Assembly: GCF_018343695.1 (NCBI RefSeq)
Contig: NZ_JAGYPJ010000001.1
Span: forward strand, 372,001 to 436,000
Origin: Lederbergia citrisecunda
Lineage (GTDB): Bacteria; Bacillota; Bacilli; Bacillales; Bacillaceae_C
Direction: 5' to 3'
Length of the DNA stretch: 64,000 nucleotides
The notes under the pieces were generated by a model that saw only the letters and a list, made by a program, of their open reading frames with translations, had not been told where the DNA came from and did no database searches. Positions 56,440-64,000 of this stretch are shown one piece after another (positions within the stretch are counted from its first letter, which is position 1; every line of letters starts with the position of its first letter). A program made the translations under genes and the position numbers.

Positions 56440-56970
56440 ATGGGTATTCCCGTTGAAGGCGAAAACATTCAAATCCATAGTTATAAGCATAATGGACATA
56501 TCCACCGAATTTGGGATGAAACGAAAATTTTAAAAGCAACTAAACATCTCGTAATTGGAGCAAATGACCGAACTTTAGTGACGGAAGCAGATGGTAGAAC
56601 GTGGATCACACGGGAGCCGGCCATTTGTTATTTTCATACTGATATTTGGTTTAACATTATTGCGATGATTCGTGAAGATGGCATATATTACTATTGCAAT
56701 CTAGGTTCGCCTTATGTGTATGATTATGAAGCATTAAAATATATCGATTATGATTTAGATGTAAAAGTGTACCCAGATATGACTTTTACTCTTCTTGATG
56801 AAGACGAATACGAATACCATCGTAAGCAAATGGGATATCCAGATGTCATTGACCATATTTTAAAGCGGAATGTAGATAAATTAGTACGCTGGATTCGGCA
56901 ACGAAAAGGTCCGTTTTCACCGGATTTTATAGATACGTGGTATGATCGATATTTAATGTATCGAAGGTAA
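56440..56970 (+). CDS. ygaC: Nucleoside tri-/diphosphate phosphatase (DUF402, YgaC)
   Basis: 176 residues. It belongs to the DUF402 family known as Ntdp. Features: [53 protein letters not shown] with the acidic metal-binding [11 protein letters not shown], and a C-terminal [16 protein letters not shown]. subtilis has ygaB between sspE and ygaC; it is missing here. RBS AGTAGGGG. Confidence 0.9.
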   Translation: MGIPVEGENIQIHSYKHNGHIHRIWDETKILKATKHLVIGANDRTLVTEADGRTWITREPAICYFHTDIWFNIIAMIREDGIYYYCNLGSPYVYDYEALKYIDYDLDVKVYPDMTFTLLDEDEYEYHRKQMGYPDVIDHILKRNVDKLVRWIRQRKGPFSPDFIDTWYDRYLMYRR

Positions 56971-57039
56971 TGACAGGGCAAAAGTGAAAGTGCTTGTTCC
57001 TCGACACAAACAGTCCAACAGAATGTGGGGCTAACGTAA

Positions 57040-57080
57040 GTGAAAAGTACAAGTAGTTTGCTAGTCGATATGTGATAGAA
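57040..57080 (+). repeat. Weak relative of the AGTTTG...GGCGCTGGAG repeat
   Basis: AGTAGTTTGCTAGTCGATATG near 57056 resembles AGAAGTTTGCTAGCTAATAGG at 5690, but lacks the GCGCTGGAG end. The rest of 56971-57130 shows no gene. Confidence 0.3.
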
Positions 57081-57130
57081 CTAGAAGGAAACCAATATAT
57101 TACGAAGTTACCACTGAGTCAATTAAAAGT

Positions 57131-57186
57131 TTCCTGCTAAAAAACAGGAAAGACCTGTTGATTTTTTATTCAACAGGTTTATTTTG
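57131..57186 (+). promoter_or_regulatory. Overlapping hairpins, possible attenuator before ygaD
   Basis: Three mutually exclusive stems: TTCCTG (57131-57136) with CAGGAA (57145-57150); AACAGG (57143-57148) with CCTGTT (57154-57159); and ACCTGTTGA (57153-57161) with TCAACAGGT (57170-57178) plus TTTATTTT. The last has terminator form; the middle one would act as an antiterminator. Confidence 0.5.
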
Positions 57187-57208
57187 TTGTGGAAGGATGA
57201 TTGTTAAA

Positions 57209-58957
57209 TTGGGTATCGTCAGAAGATACATGCAATTTGTAAAGCCATATAAATGGAGAATTGTTGGGACGTTAATTATTGGGGTCATTAAATTTGCAAT
57301 TCCTCTATTAATTCCATTCTTGATGAAATATGTCATTGATGATGTGATTGGTGCGAAAGAGCTAACAGCAGATGAAAAGACATCTAAGTTATTAATGACA
57401 ATGGGTTTGATGCTTTTATTATTCGTAGTAGTAAGGCCACCTATAGAATATTACCGCCAATATTTCGCACAGTGGACTGCTAGTAAAATTTTATACGATA
57501 TCCGTGACCGCTTGTTTACACATATACAAAAATTAAGCTTCAAATATTATTCAAATACGCGTGCTGGTGAAGTCATATCGAGAATTATAAATGATGTGGA
57601 ACAGACGAAAGATTTTGTTATTACCGGATTAATGAATGTATGGATTGATATCACAACCGTAATAATTGCTATTGCCATTATGATAACAATGGATGTTCCT
57701 CTTACAATCGTATCTCTAGCTGTATTTCCACTTTATATGTTATCGGTTCGCTATTTTTTCGGCAACTTGCGAAAATTTACACGTGCCCGTTCTCAGGCTC
57801 TTGCAGAGGTACAAAGCTATTTACATGAACGTGTTGCGGGAATGTCGATCATTAAGAGTTTTGCGATAGAAGATCACGAACAAAAACAATTCGATAAAAA
57901 TAATGCCAATTTCTTGGATAAAGCATTGACACATACTAGCTGGACAGCAAAGGCTTTTTCTGTTGTTAATACGATTACAGATCTGGCACCACTCATTGTG
58001 ATTACTTACGCAGGTTATCAAGTTATTAATGGAGATCTTTCCATCGGTACATTGGTGGCTTTTATGGGTTATGTGGAAAGATTATATAATCCGTTAAGAC
58101 GTCTAGTAAATTCTTCGACTACTCTTACACAATCAATTGCTTCTATGGATCGAGTATTTGGATTGATAGATGAGAAGTATGATATAGATGATGCACCAGA
58201 CGCGAAAGAATTAAAATCAGTAATCGGAAATATTAAACTAGAAAACGTGACTTTTGCTTATGATGAAAAAGAAGAACCGATCCTTCGGAATATTAATCTT
58301 GACGTAAAAGCAGGAGAAACAATCGCATTCGTAGGTATGAGCGGTGGAGGAAAATCTTCACTTGTCAGTCTCATCCCTAGATTTTATGATGTAAGCGAAG
58401 GGCGAGTGCTTTTAGATGGTATCGATATCCGCAAGTTTAAAGTTCGCAGTCTCCGAGATAAAATTGGTATGGTTCTTCAAGACAATATTTTGTTTAGTGA
58501 TTCTGTTAAAGAAAATATACTACTTGGAAAGCCCGATGGATCGGATGAAGAAGTACGTTCAGCAGCTAACGCGGCAAATGCTCACGATTTTATTATGGAT
58601 CTCCCATTTGGTTATGATACTAAAGTCGGAGAGCGAGGAGTAAAGCTTTCCGGGGGACAAAAACAACGCGTGGCGATTGCGAGAGTATTTTTGAAAAATC
58701 CGCCAATTCTTATATTGGATGAGGCAACATCAGCACTAGATCTTGAAAGTGAACATCTTATTCAAGAGGCGCTAGAGAAACTAGCCAAAGATCGAACTAC
58801 ATTTATTATTGCTCATCGACTTTCTACTATTACACATGCAGATCGAATTGTATTAATTGAACATGGTGAAATTATGGAAGTCGGAACACATGAGGAATTA
58901 ATGCAGAAGCAAGGGAAATACTATCAGCTATTCCAAGTACAACAATTAGATAATTAG
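57209..58957 (+). CDS. ygaD: YgaD-like ABC exporter (ATP-binding/permease)
   Basis: Half-size ABC exporter acting as a dimer, 582 residues. Six membrane helices to about residue 310, then Walker [10 protein letters not shown] (about 379), signature [10 protein letters not shown], Walker [13 protein letters not shown] and switch His in IAHRLSTI. Substrate unknown, probably lipid or drug-like. TTG 57209 gives [15 protein letters not shown], the usual beginning; GGAAGG lies 12 bases before. ATG 57197 is an alternative. A longer frame from 57158 would start in the terminator-like hairpin. Confidence 0.85.
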   Translation: MGIVRRYMQFVKPYKWRIVGTLIIGVIKFAIPLLIPFLMKYVIDDVIGAKELTADEKTSKLLMTMGLMLLLFVVVRPPIEYYRQYFAQWTASKILYDIRDRLFTHIQKLSFKYYSNTRAGEVISRIINDVEQTKDFVITGLMNVWIDITTVIIAIAIMITMDVPLTIVSLAVFPLYMLSVRYFFGNLRKFTRARSQALAEVQSYLHERVAGMSIIKSFAIEDHEQKQFDKNNANFLDKALTHTSWTAKAFSVVNTITDLAPLIVITYAGYQVINGDLSIGTLVAFMGYVERLYNPLRRLVNSSTTLTQSIASMDRVFGLIDEKYDIDDAPDAKELKSVIGNIKLENVTFAYDEKEEPILRNINLDVKAGETIAFVGMSGGGKSSLVSLIPRFYDVSEGRVLLDGIDIRKFKVRSLRDKIGMVLQDNILFSDSVKENILLGKPDGSDEEVRSAANAANAHDFIMDLPFGYDTKVGERGVKLSGGQKQRVAIARVFLKNPPILILDEATSALDLESEHLIQEALEKLAKDRTTFIIAHRLSTITHADRIVLIEHGEIMEVGTHEELMQKQGKYYQLFQVQQLDN

Positions 58958-58967
58958 AGATTAATAG

Positions 58968-59009
58968 AAAAAAAGCTCTGAGTGGTATTAACGACTCAGA
59001 GCTTTTTTT
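58968..59009. terminator. Strong bidirectional terminator between ygaD and ygaE
   Basis: A-run, AGCTCTGAGT (58974-58983), ten-base loop, ACTCAGAGCT (58993-59002), T-run. The genes are convergent. Confidence 0.92.
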
Positions 59010-60045
59010 GATGATATTTTTGATATATGCGAATCACTCTATCTAAATGTTCAAGCTGTTCTTCATATTCAACGATATCAGAAAGAATATGCATTAGATG
59101 AAAAGGTTGAAATTCATCTTCTACTTCACTATTTTTGATTTCTTTCAAAAATGAGTTCATCAACTGTTCTCTGTTAAATATATTCTCGTTAAAAAGTTCG
59201 AACTCTTGCGGTACTCGCCCCATAAATTTTTGCAGCAGTTGTTCATGGTACCTTAATAAATATTCAAGTTTTTCACGCGTGTCGTTTTGTAAGGCGCTGG
59301 GAAGTTCAAATAAAATGTTTTTATAACGGTGCTGAAGCTTTAAGATTTCAAAGCTTTTTTGATTGACTTGGATCATCTGTCTATAGATAACTATTTTGCG
59401 TACGTTTGAATACTCTCTTTTTCTAAAATATCTTTTTTCTTCCTTATACATGGAGTATAACTGATTTATTCCGCCAATTCTCTCTTTTATCGTACCAAGC
59501 TCTTTTTTCAATAATCTATCTTCGGATGCAAATCTTGTTGAAAGTCTCATCCATTTAATAATATCTTCTGATACATCAGAAATTCCTTGAAAAAGCTTCG
59601 TTTCGTATTTTGGTGGCAGAAAGATGAGATTTACTGCAAATGAAGACAATATTCCAAGCAAAATGGTTGCAGAACGGACCACGGAAAATTGGAGAAAATC
59701 CTCAGTTGGTGCTGACATAACTGCAATAATCGTTACAAGGGCAAGTCGGATCGCATTCTCTATTTTTAATTTCACCATGATGCCAATCGCAATAATTGCA
59801 GCAAAACCGATAATTAAAAAATGATTTCCGAAAGATAAAACGAAAATACTTGCAATGATTGCTCCAATAATATTTCCTTGGACTTGTTCAAGTAATGTTA
59901 AATAAGAGCGATAGATCGTTGGTTGTATAGCAAATACTGCTGCAATTCCAGCGAACACTGGTGAAGGTATATGCAGAAGCTCTGCAACATAAAGCGCTAA
60001 AATAATGGCTATTCCCGTTTTTAGCATGCGGGCACCAAGCTTCAT
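58996..60045 (-). CDS. ygaE: YgaE-like FUSC/aromatic acid exporter family protein
   Basis: 349 residues. Six hydrophobic segments in the first 150 residues (ALYVAELLHIPSPVFAGIAA is the family start; VQGNIIGAIIASIFVLSFGN follows), then a long cytoplasmic helical domain to the C-terminus. This is the layout of the DUF939/ArAE group. Substrate unknown. The last codons share bases with the terminator stem. RBS: the upstream AAAGGAATAAATACC is modest. In B. subtilis ygaE lies at the same place, between ygaD and gsaB. Confidence 0.83.
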   Translation of the reverse strand: MKLGARMLKTGIAIILALYVAELLHIPSPVFAGIAAVFAIQPTIYRSYLTLLEQVQGNIIGAIIASIFVLSFGNHFLIIGFAAIIAIGIMVKLKIENAIRLALVTIIAVMSAPTEDFLQFSVVRSATILLGILSSFAVNLIFLPPKYETKLFQGISDVSEDIIKWMRLSTRFASEDRLLKKELGTIKERIGGINQLYSMYKEEKRYFRKREYSNVRKIVIYRQMIQVNQKSFEILKLQHRYKNILFELPSALQNDTREKLEYLLRYHEQLLQKFMGRVPQEFELFNENIFNREQLMNSFLKEIKNSEVEDEFQPFHLMHILSDIVEYEEQLEHLDRVIRIYQKYHQKKL

Positions 60046-60082
60046 CGGTATTTATTCCTTTCCTAATATCTAAAGTGTATGG

Positions 60083-60154
60083 CTCCAGCGCCTAATCGAC
60101 ATCCAAACTGCTTAAGTCAAAGATCTTGAAGCTTGCACGTCGATGAACAGGCGC
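60083..60154. repeat. Intergenic structured repeat with GCGCCT/AGGCGC ends
   Basis: CTCCAGCGCCT (60083-60093) is the exact reverse complement of 5708-5718. GCGCCT and ATCGAC on the left pair with GTCGAT (60139-60144) and AGGCGC (60149-60154) on the right, so the element can fold. Similar CTCCAGCGCCT intergenic repeats are familiar from Bacillaceae genomes. Confidence 0.55.
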
Positions 60155-60165
60155 ATTCGCTTTTC

Positions 60166-61446
60166 TTATTTAAATGCATGTTCCACTGCTTGTATTGTTT
60201 GCAAAATATCCTCTTCAGAGTGGGCTGTCGTAATGAACCAAGCTTCATATTTAGACGGTGCAAGGTTGATCCCTTGATTCAACATCTTTTTGAAGAAAGT
60301 TGCAAATAATTCCCCGTTTGTCTCTTCAGCTTGTTCATAGTTTATGACTTTTTCTTTTGTAAAATAAACAGTTAATGCTCCTTTTAAACGATTAATTGTT
60401 ATAGGAGCGTTATATTTTTTTGCTGCCTCTAAAATCCCATCTTCCAGCATTGCTCCTAGTTTATCAAGGCGTTCATATATTCCAGGCTCCTGAAGCACTT
60501 CTAGACAAGCAATACCTGATAACATAGAAGCGGGATTACCGGCCATCGTACCTGCTTGATACGCAGGACCAAGCGGAGCTACCTTTTCCATAATTTCTTT
60601 ACGGCCACCGTACGCACCAATTGGAAGTCCGCCTCCAATAATTTTACCGAGAGCTGTTAAATCCGGTGTAACACCGAGTATATTTTGTGCCCCTCCGTAC
60701 ATAAAACGAAATGCGGTAATGACTTCATCAAAAATGAGAAGTGCGCCTTTTTCATGAGTAATTTCTTTTACTTTTTCAATGTATCCGGGAAGCGGTTCAA
60801 CAATACCAAAATTGCCGACGATTGGTTCAGTTAATACTGCCGCAATTTCACTACCCCATTTATCCATTGCTTCCTTGAATGATTCGATATCATTGTAAGG
60901 AACCGTAATGACTTCTTTTGCAATACTTTCAGGTACTCCCGCGGAATCAGGCATGCCTAATTGGGACGGGCCCGAGCCAGCTGCAACCAATACTAAATCT
61001 GAATGACCATGATAACATCCGGCAAATTTAAGGATTTTATTTCTACCTGTATAAGCTCTCGCGACACGAATAGTTGTCATTACGGCTTCCGTTCCGGAAT
61101 TGACGAAACGAATTTTATCAAGTGAAGGAATGGCTTCCTTAATCATTTTTGCGAATTTTACTTCATGTGGGGTAGGGGTTCCGTACAATACCCCTGTTTC
61201 AGCCGCTTTTTTTATTGCTTCGGTAATATGTGGATGAGCATGACCGGTAATGATGGGACCATATGCCGCTAAGTAATCAATATATCGATTCCCATCAACA
61301 TCGTATAAATACGCTCCCTTTGCTCTTTCCATTGTCACTGGAGAGCCACCGCCAACTGCTTTATAAGATCTAGAAGGGCTGTTAACACCACCTACTATAT
61401 GCTCTAATGCTTCCTTATGTATTTCTTCAGAATGTGTAAAATTCAT
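60166..61446 (-). CDS. gsaB: Glutamate-1-semialdehyde 2,1-aminomutase (GsaB paralog of HemL)
   Basis: PLP enzyme making 5-aminolevulinate for haem; 426 residues. [20 protein letters not shown] near the N-terminus, [29 protein letters not shown] (Asp to PLP nitrogen), PLP Lys in [19 protein letters not shown]. It lies between ygaE and the peroxiredoxin gene, which is the gsaB locus of B. subtilis; the main hemL is in the hem operon, not here. RBS GGAGAGG. Confidence 0.92.
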   Translation of the reverse strand: MNFTHSEEIHKEALEHIVGGVNSPSRSYKAVGGGSPVTMERAKGAYLYDVDGNRYIDYLAAYGPIITGHAHPHITEAIKKAAETGVLYGTPTPHEVKFAKMIKEAIPSLDKIRFVNSGTEAVMTTIRVARAYTGRNKILKFAGCYHGHSDLVLVAAGSGPSQLGMPDSAGVPESIAKEVITVPYNDIESFKEAMDKWGSEIAAVLTEPIVGNFGIVEPLPGYIEKVKEITHEKGALLIFDEVITAFRFMYGGAQNILGVTPDLTALGKIIGGGLPIGAYGGRKEIMEKVAPLGPAYQAGTMAGNPASMLSGIACLEVLQEPGIYERLDKLGAMLEDGILEAAKKYNAPITINRLKGALTVYFTKEKVINYEQAEETNGELFATFFKKMLNQGINLAPSKYEAWFITTAHSEEDILQTIQAVEHAFK

Positions 61447-61598
61447 CTAAATTGCCTCTCCTTTAACATATAAGCTTCTTTATATTGTAGTCATTCAGCG
61501 GCTTCTTCGCAATTATTGGCTTTTACACTTAAAAGCCTGGTCTATGTACAATTGACGAAACGTAAAATAAATGGACAAGAAATAAAGAGGTGATTCTT

Positions 61599-62012
61599 AT
61601 GTGGTATATCATCTTTTTTGCCGTCATTATTTGTCTTCTTATGGCATTAAGAATTTTGTTTATTCCGGATAGATTTACATTTAAGCAAGTATCCTTTGAA
61701 AATTTTGTATTCCTTGGTTGTACGTATGCAATTATCATGATTGGATTTGGTCTCTTGTTTTTATTGCTTGAGCTAAAAGGAATGACAATCATTATTGATA
61801 CAACAGTTGTACAAGAAAAAGAGTGGAATGAAAAGCTCACCACTTCTTTGTATTTAAGTGCAATTACACTTTTTTCCGTAGGATACGGTGACGTCGTTCC
61901 GGTTGGCGTAGGCCGTTTGCTTGTCATGCTAGAAGCTCTTCTCGGATATACCATCCCTGCAGCTTTTGTTGTAAGATCATTTATCGAACATGAACCACTA
62001 AATCGGAAATGA
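61599..62012 (+). CDS. Two-helix potassium-channel-family protein
   Basis: 137 residues. Membrane helix about 3-20, a second near 38-55, pore loop with selectivity filter SAITLFSVGYGDVVPVG (about 93-109) and a last helix LLVMLEALLGYTIPAAFVV. Typical KcsA-like ion channel domain. ATG 61599 follows AAAGAGGTG; an in-frame GTG at 61590 lies in that site. Divergent from gsaB. No RCK domain, so gating is not evident. Confidence 0.83.
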   Translation: MWYIIFFAVIICLLMALRILFIPDRFTFKQVSFENFVFLGCTYAIIMIGFGLLFLLLELKGMTIIIDTTVVQEKEWNEKLTTSLYLSAITLFSVGYGDVVPVGVGRLLVMLEALLGYTIPAAFVVRSFIEHEPLNRK

Positions 62013-62084
62013 AATAAGTTATTTGTATTGTTTAGATTATTTAGCTACTCTAGGTATGATAGGTAAGATCAGGAGGCATACATC

Positions 62085-62558
62085 ATGACGGTAAAAACAA
62101 ACGATAAAGCGCCGGAATTTCGATTACGAGCAAGTAATGGGGAACAAGTAGGACTTGCAGACTTCATGGGTAGAAAACATATTATCCTTTATTTTTATCC
62201 AAAGGATATGACGCCTGGGTGTACAACACAGGCTTGTGATTTTCGTGAATTCAATCAGGACTTTTCCGATTTGGATGCGATTATTTTGGGAGTAAGTCCT
62301 GATCCACTAGTGAAACACGAAAAATTTGTTGATAAGTATAATCTGCCCTTTCTTTTACTTATTGATGAAAATCACAAAGTAGCAGAAAAATATGGAGTGT
62401 GGAAATTAAAAACATTGTTTGGAAAACAATATATGGGAATTGAACGTTCAACTTTTATTATCAATAAAGAGGGCAATATAGTGAAAGAATGGAGAAAAGT
62501 AAGGGTAAAAGGTCATGTTAAAGAAGCTCTTCAGTTTGTAAAAGATGAGCTTTCGTAA
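62085..62558 (+). CDS. bcp: Thioredoxin-dependent thiol peroxidase (Bcp/PrxQ)
   Basis: 157 residues, the normal size. It reduces peroxides. Catalytic motif YPKDMTPGCTTQACDFREF with peroxidatic Cys (PGCTT) and resolving Cys five residues later; GVWKLKTLFGKQYMGIERST at the end. RBS CAGGAGGC. The B. subtilis homologue (ygaF) is directly before perR; here a 555-base spacer and a cobalamin gene intervene. Confidence 0.93.
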   Translation: MTVKTNDKAPEFRLRASNGEQVGLADFMGRKHIILYFYPKDMTPGCTTQACDFREFNQDFSDLDAIILGVSPDPLVKHEKFVDKYNLPFLLLIDENHKVAEKYGVWKLKTLFGKQYMGIERSTFIINKEGNIVKEWRKVRVKGHVKEALQFVKDELS

Positions 62559-62662
62559 AAATTATTGCCTTTTTTCATTTTATCTTGGCTGTTGTCCATT
62601 CTAAATATAGCGGTCTGCATAATGTATATTAGGGCATACCTCCTCAATAGGAAAATTAATTG

Positions 62663-62692
62663 TGGGCTGTGAATAAACAGCCCTATTTTTTT
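62663..62692 (+). terminator. Rho-independent terminator downstream of bcp
   Basis: GGGCTGT (62664-62670) pairs with ACAGCCC (62677-62683), then a T-rich tail. It lies about 105 bases after the bcp stop. Confidence 0.82.
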
Positions 62693-62700
62693 ATTTTAAA

Positions 62701-62795
62701 GGCTCTTTTCTCAAACATGTTGCTATTTCATATTTTTAATAATAAGAGATTGATTTGAACCTCAAAAAAGAATCATTCTGCTGAGAAAAGAGCTG
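62701..62795. repeat. Spaced inverted repeat GGCTCTTTTCTCA
   Basis: GGCTCTTTTCTCA at the left end and TGAGAAAAGAGC about 70 bases later form long-range arms. This resembles a small mobile-element-like or intergenic repeat type seen in Bacillus; no ORF inside. Confidence 0.5.
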
Positions 62796-63113
62796 CCAGC
62801 TTCATAAGAACAGCTATACTTCATTGTGTAGGTGTAAAAGCCGGCTTTTGGGCTTTTACAAAACAACAAACTTTACGAAAACAGCCATTTTAAAAAAAGA
62901 ATGAATAAGTTTATAGGAAAATAGACTATAGTGGTCAACCTCAACGTTTATTTGACAAGCTGTCAATCATAAGGTCAAATAAAAACGTGGGTTTAAATAG
63001 TACGTCCCTTCAAGCTATCAATTATCAAATAAAAAAGCGATTTCATAATTGAGAATTTATATGTAGTTAATGATAATATATACATAAAGCATGTTTTCAA
63101 TGGAGGAGTCATT

Positions 63114-63659
63114 TTGAAAATATATACAAAAACAGGTGATAAAGGATCAACATCATTAGTTTATGGAGATAGGGTGTCCAAAAACGACATACGGGTTGAG
63201 GCTTATGGGACATGTGACGAAGCAAATTCCATGATAGGACTTGCTTTGAGCTACTTAGCACAGATAGAAAATACGGAAATAAAAGAAGCGGCTTCTTTTT
63301 TTCATAAAGTCCAGACAACCTTATTTCATGTTGGGGCGGAATTATCTACACCAGCAGGGAAAGAAGTAAAATGGAAGCTTAAGGAGGAAAACGTTAAGGA
63401 ATTGGAAAATGTAATTGATCAATGGGATAAGGAATTACCGCCATTAACGAACTTTATCTTACCAGGTGGCCATCCTACTGGGGCAGCTCTTCATTTAGCG
63501 AGAACCGTTGTCCGAAGAGCCGAAAGAATTACTGTTTCAATTGATAATGTAAATCCATTAGTACTTTCTTATTTGAATCGTCTCTCAGATTTTCTTTTTG
63601 TTGCAGCTCGTTATGTAAATCATAAGCTAAATGTTGAAGAATTAAAGCTCCATGAATGA
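63114..63659 (+). CDS. PduO-type cob(I)alamin adenosyltransferase
   Basis: Transfers adenosyl from ATP to cobalamin; 181 residues. ATP-binding N-terminus KIYTKTGDKGSTSLVYGDRV, active-site segment VEAYGTCDEANSMIGLAL, and the signature ARTVVRRAERITVSI near residue 130, with SYLNRLSDFLFVAARY at the end. TTG start with GGAGGAG upstream. B. subtilis YvqK is the same family but is located elsewhere, so this gene has been placed here in this lineage. Confidence 0.9.
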   Translation: MKIYTKTGDKGSTSLVYGDRVSKNDIRVEAYGTCDEANSMIGLALSYLAQIENTEIKEAASFFHKVQTTLFHVGAELSTPAGKEVKWKLKEENVKELENVIDQWDKELPPLTNFILPGGHPTGAALHLARTVVRRAERITVSIDNVNPLVLSYLNRLSDFLFVAARYVNHKLNVEELKLHE

Positions 63660-63668
63660 TTGAAATCA

Positions 63669-63715
63669 TTGACAAAGAAACCGATTTATTAGTACACTAA
63701 TTATAAGAATTACAA
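63669..63715 (+). promoter_or_regulatory. perR promoter with a Per-box-like operator
   Basis: TTGACA (63669-63674), 18-base spacer, TACACT (63693-63698). TTATAAGAATTACAA (63701-63715) agrees with the Per box TTATAATTATTATAA at 12 of 15 positions and covers the start point, fitting autoregulation. Confidence 0.6.
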
Positions 63716-63755
63716 ATAGAGAATAAATTTTATTTTAGAAAAGAGGTGCATGGCG

Positions 63756-64000
63756 GTGTCAGACATTCAACTAAAAGAAGCAATCCATACATTGAAAGAG
63801 ACGGGAGTCCGAATTACACCTCAGCGTCATGCCATTTTGGAATATTTGATTCAGTCCATGTCTCATCCAACTGCTGATGACATTTATAAATCACTTGAAG
63901 GTAAATTTCCAAACATGAGCGTTGCCACCGTTTATAATAACTTAAGAGTATTTCGTGAAGCCGGACTAGTAAAGGAGCTCACTTATGGGGATGCTTCTAG
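63756..64000 (+). CDS. perR: Peroxide-responsive repressor PerR, 3' end cut by window
   Basis: Fur-family repressor that senses hydrogen peroxide through metal-bound His oxidation. The visible 81 codons cover the winged-helix part: [40 protein letters not shown] and [20 protein letters not shown], nearly identical to B. subtilis PerR as remembered. GTG 63756 is chosen: AGAGGTG is correctly spaced for it and the length before LKEA then matches PerR; ATG 63750 is too close to the site. The metal-binding C-terminal domain is outside the window. Confidence 0.93.
   Translation, partial: MSDIQLKEAIHTLKETGVRITPQRHAILEYLIQSMSHPTADDIYKSLEGKFPNMSVATVYNNLRVFREAGLVKELTYGDAS

Larger units (their letters stand above)
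62559..63113. other. Gene-free stretch with several inverted repeats
   Basis: No gene seen in 555 bases. After a terminator at 62663 it holds GGCTCTTTTCTCA near 62701 inverted as TGAGAAAAGAGC near 62784, then TGTAAAAGCC/GGCTTTTACA near 62834-62862, and ACGTTTATTTGAC/GTCAAATAAAAACGT near 62943-62990. No B12-riboswitch box was found before the cobalamin adenosyltransferase gene. Confidence 0.6.

Noticed and set aside
62700-63113. Cobalamin riboswitch before the adenosyltransferase gene
   Set aside because: No B12-box-like sequence was found; only simple inverted repeats are visible.

Overview
The window is chromosomal DNA from a low-GC, spore-forming Gram-positive bacterium of the Bacillaceae. 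The right part (about 50.6-64 kb) follows the Bacillus subtilis order: yfhD/yfhE, recX, yfhH, sspK, yfhP, mutY, fabL, sspE, ygaC, ygaD, ygaE, gsaB, bcp and perR, with spore-protein genes among them. The species cannot be named from the sequence alone. No rRNA, tRNA, CRISPR array or intact insertion sequence was seen.

Layout. 0-6 kb: the 3' part of cydC, a short-chain dehydrogenase, a large RND efflux pump on the minus strand and a 54-residue minus-strand gene. 6-45.5 kb: one very large exopolysaccharide cluster, all on the plus strand, related to B. subtilis eps. It opens with a sigma-A promoter whose spacer holds a SinR-type operator. epsA, epsB, an EAR antitermination RNA, epsC, gtaB and epsD follow. 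Then come seven GT4 enzymes (counting EpsD), four GT2 enzymes, an EpsG polymerase, galE, epsL, a fused epsM-epsN gene, a SinR-like regulator, tagD with a TagF-like transferase, and several sugar-modifying enzymes. A PglK-like ABC transporter sits where a Wzx flippase would be expected. 35.9-43.2 kb: two DUF115/Maf-like transferases, a GNAT protein, a complete predicted CMP-Kdo pathway (cytidylyltransferase, KdsA, KdsD, KdsC) and an acyltransferase broken by a one-base frameshift. A secreted beta-helix protein ends the cluster. 45.5-50.6 kb: mixed housekeeping genes, a VanZ pseudogene and a DoxX gene preceded by two perfect Rex boxes.

How the genes fit together (inference). EpsC, EpsN and EpsM should make a UDP-di-N-acetylbacillosamine-type sugar. 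EpsL loads it on undecaprenyl phosphate. The GT2 and GT4 enzymes extend it. Glycerol phosphate and Kdo may add negative charge; EpsI/EpsO-type pyruvyltransferases were not found. The ABC transporter may flip the unit, EpsG polymerises it, and EpsA/EpsB control the process. The cluster carries both a SinR-like repressor and SinR-type operators, so it may regulate itself.

Most notable points: Kdo biosynthesis genes inside a Gram-positive EPS locus beside DUF115 transferases; the EpsM-EpsN fusion that keeps an internal ribosome binding site and start; SinR-type sites at the promoter and again before the EAR; the Rex boxes; and a possible attenuator before ygaD.
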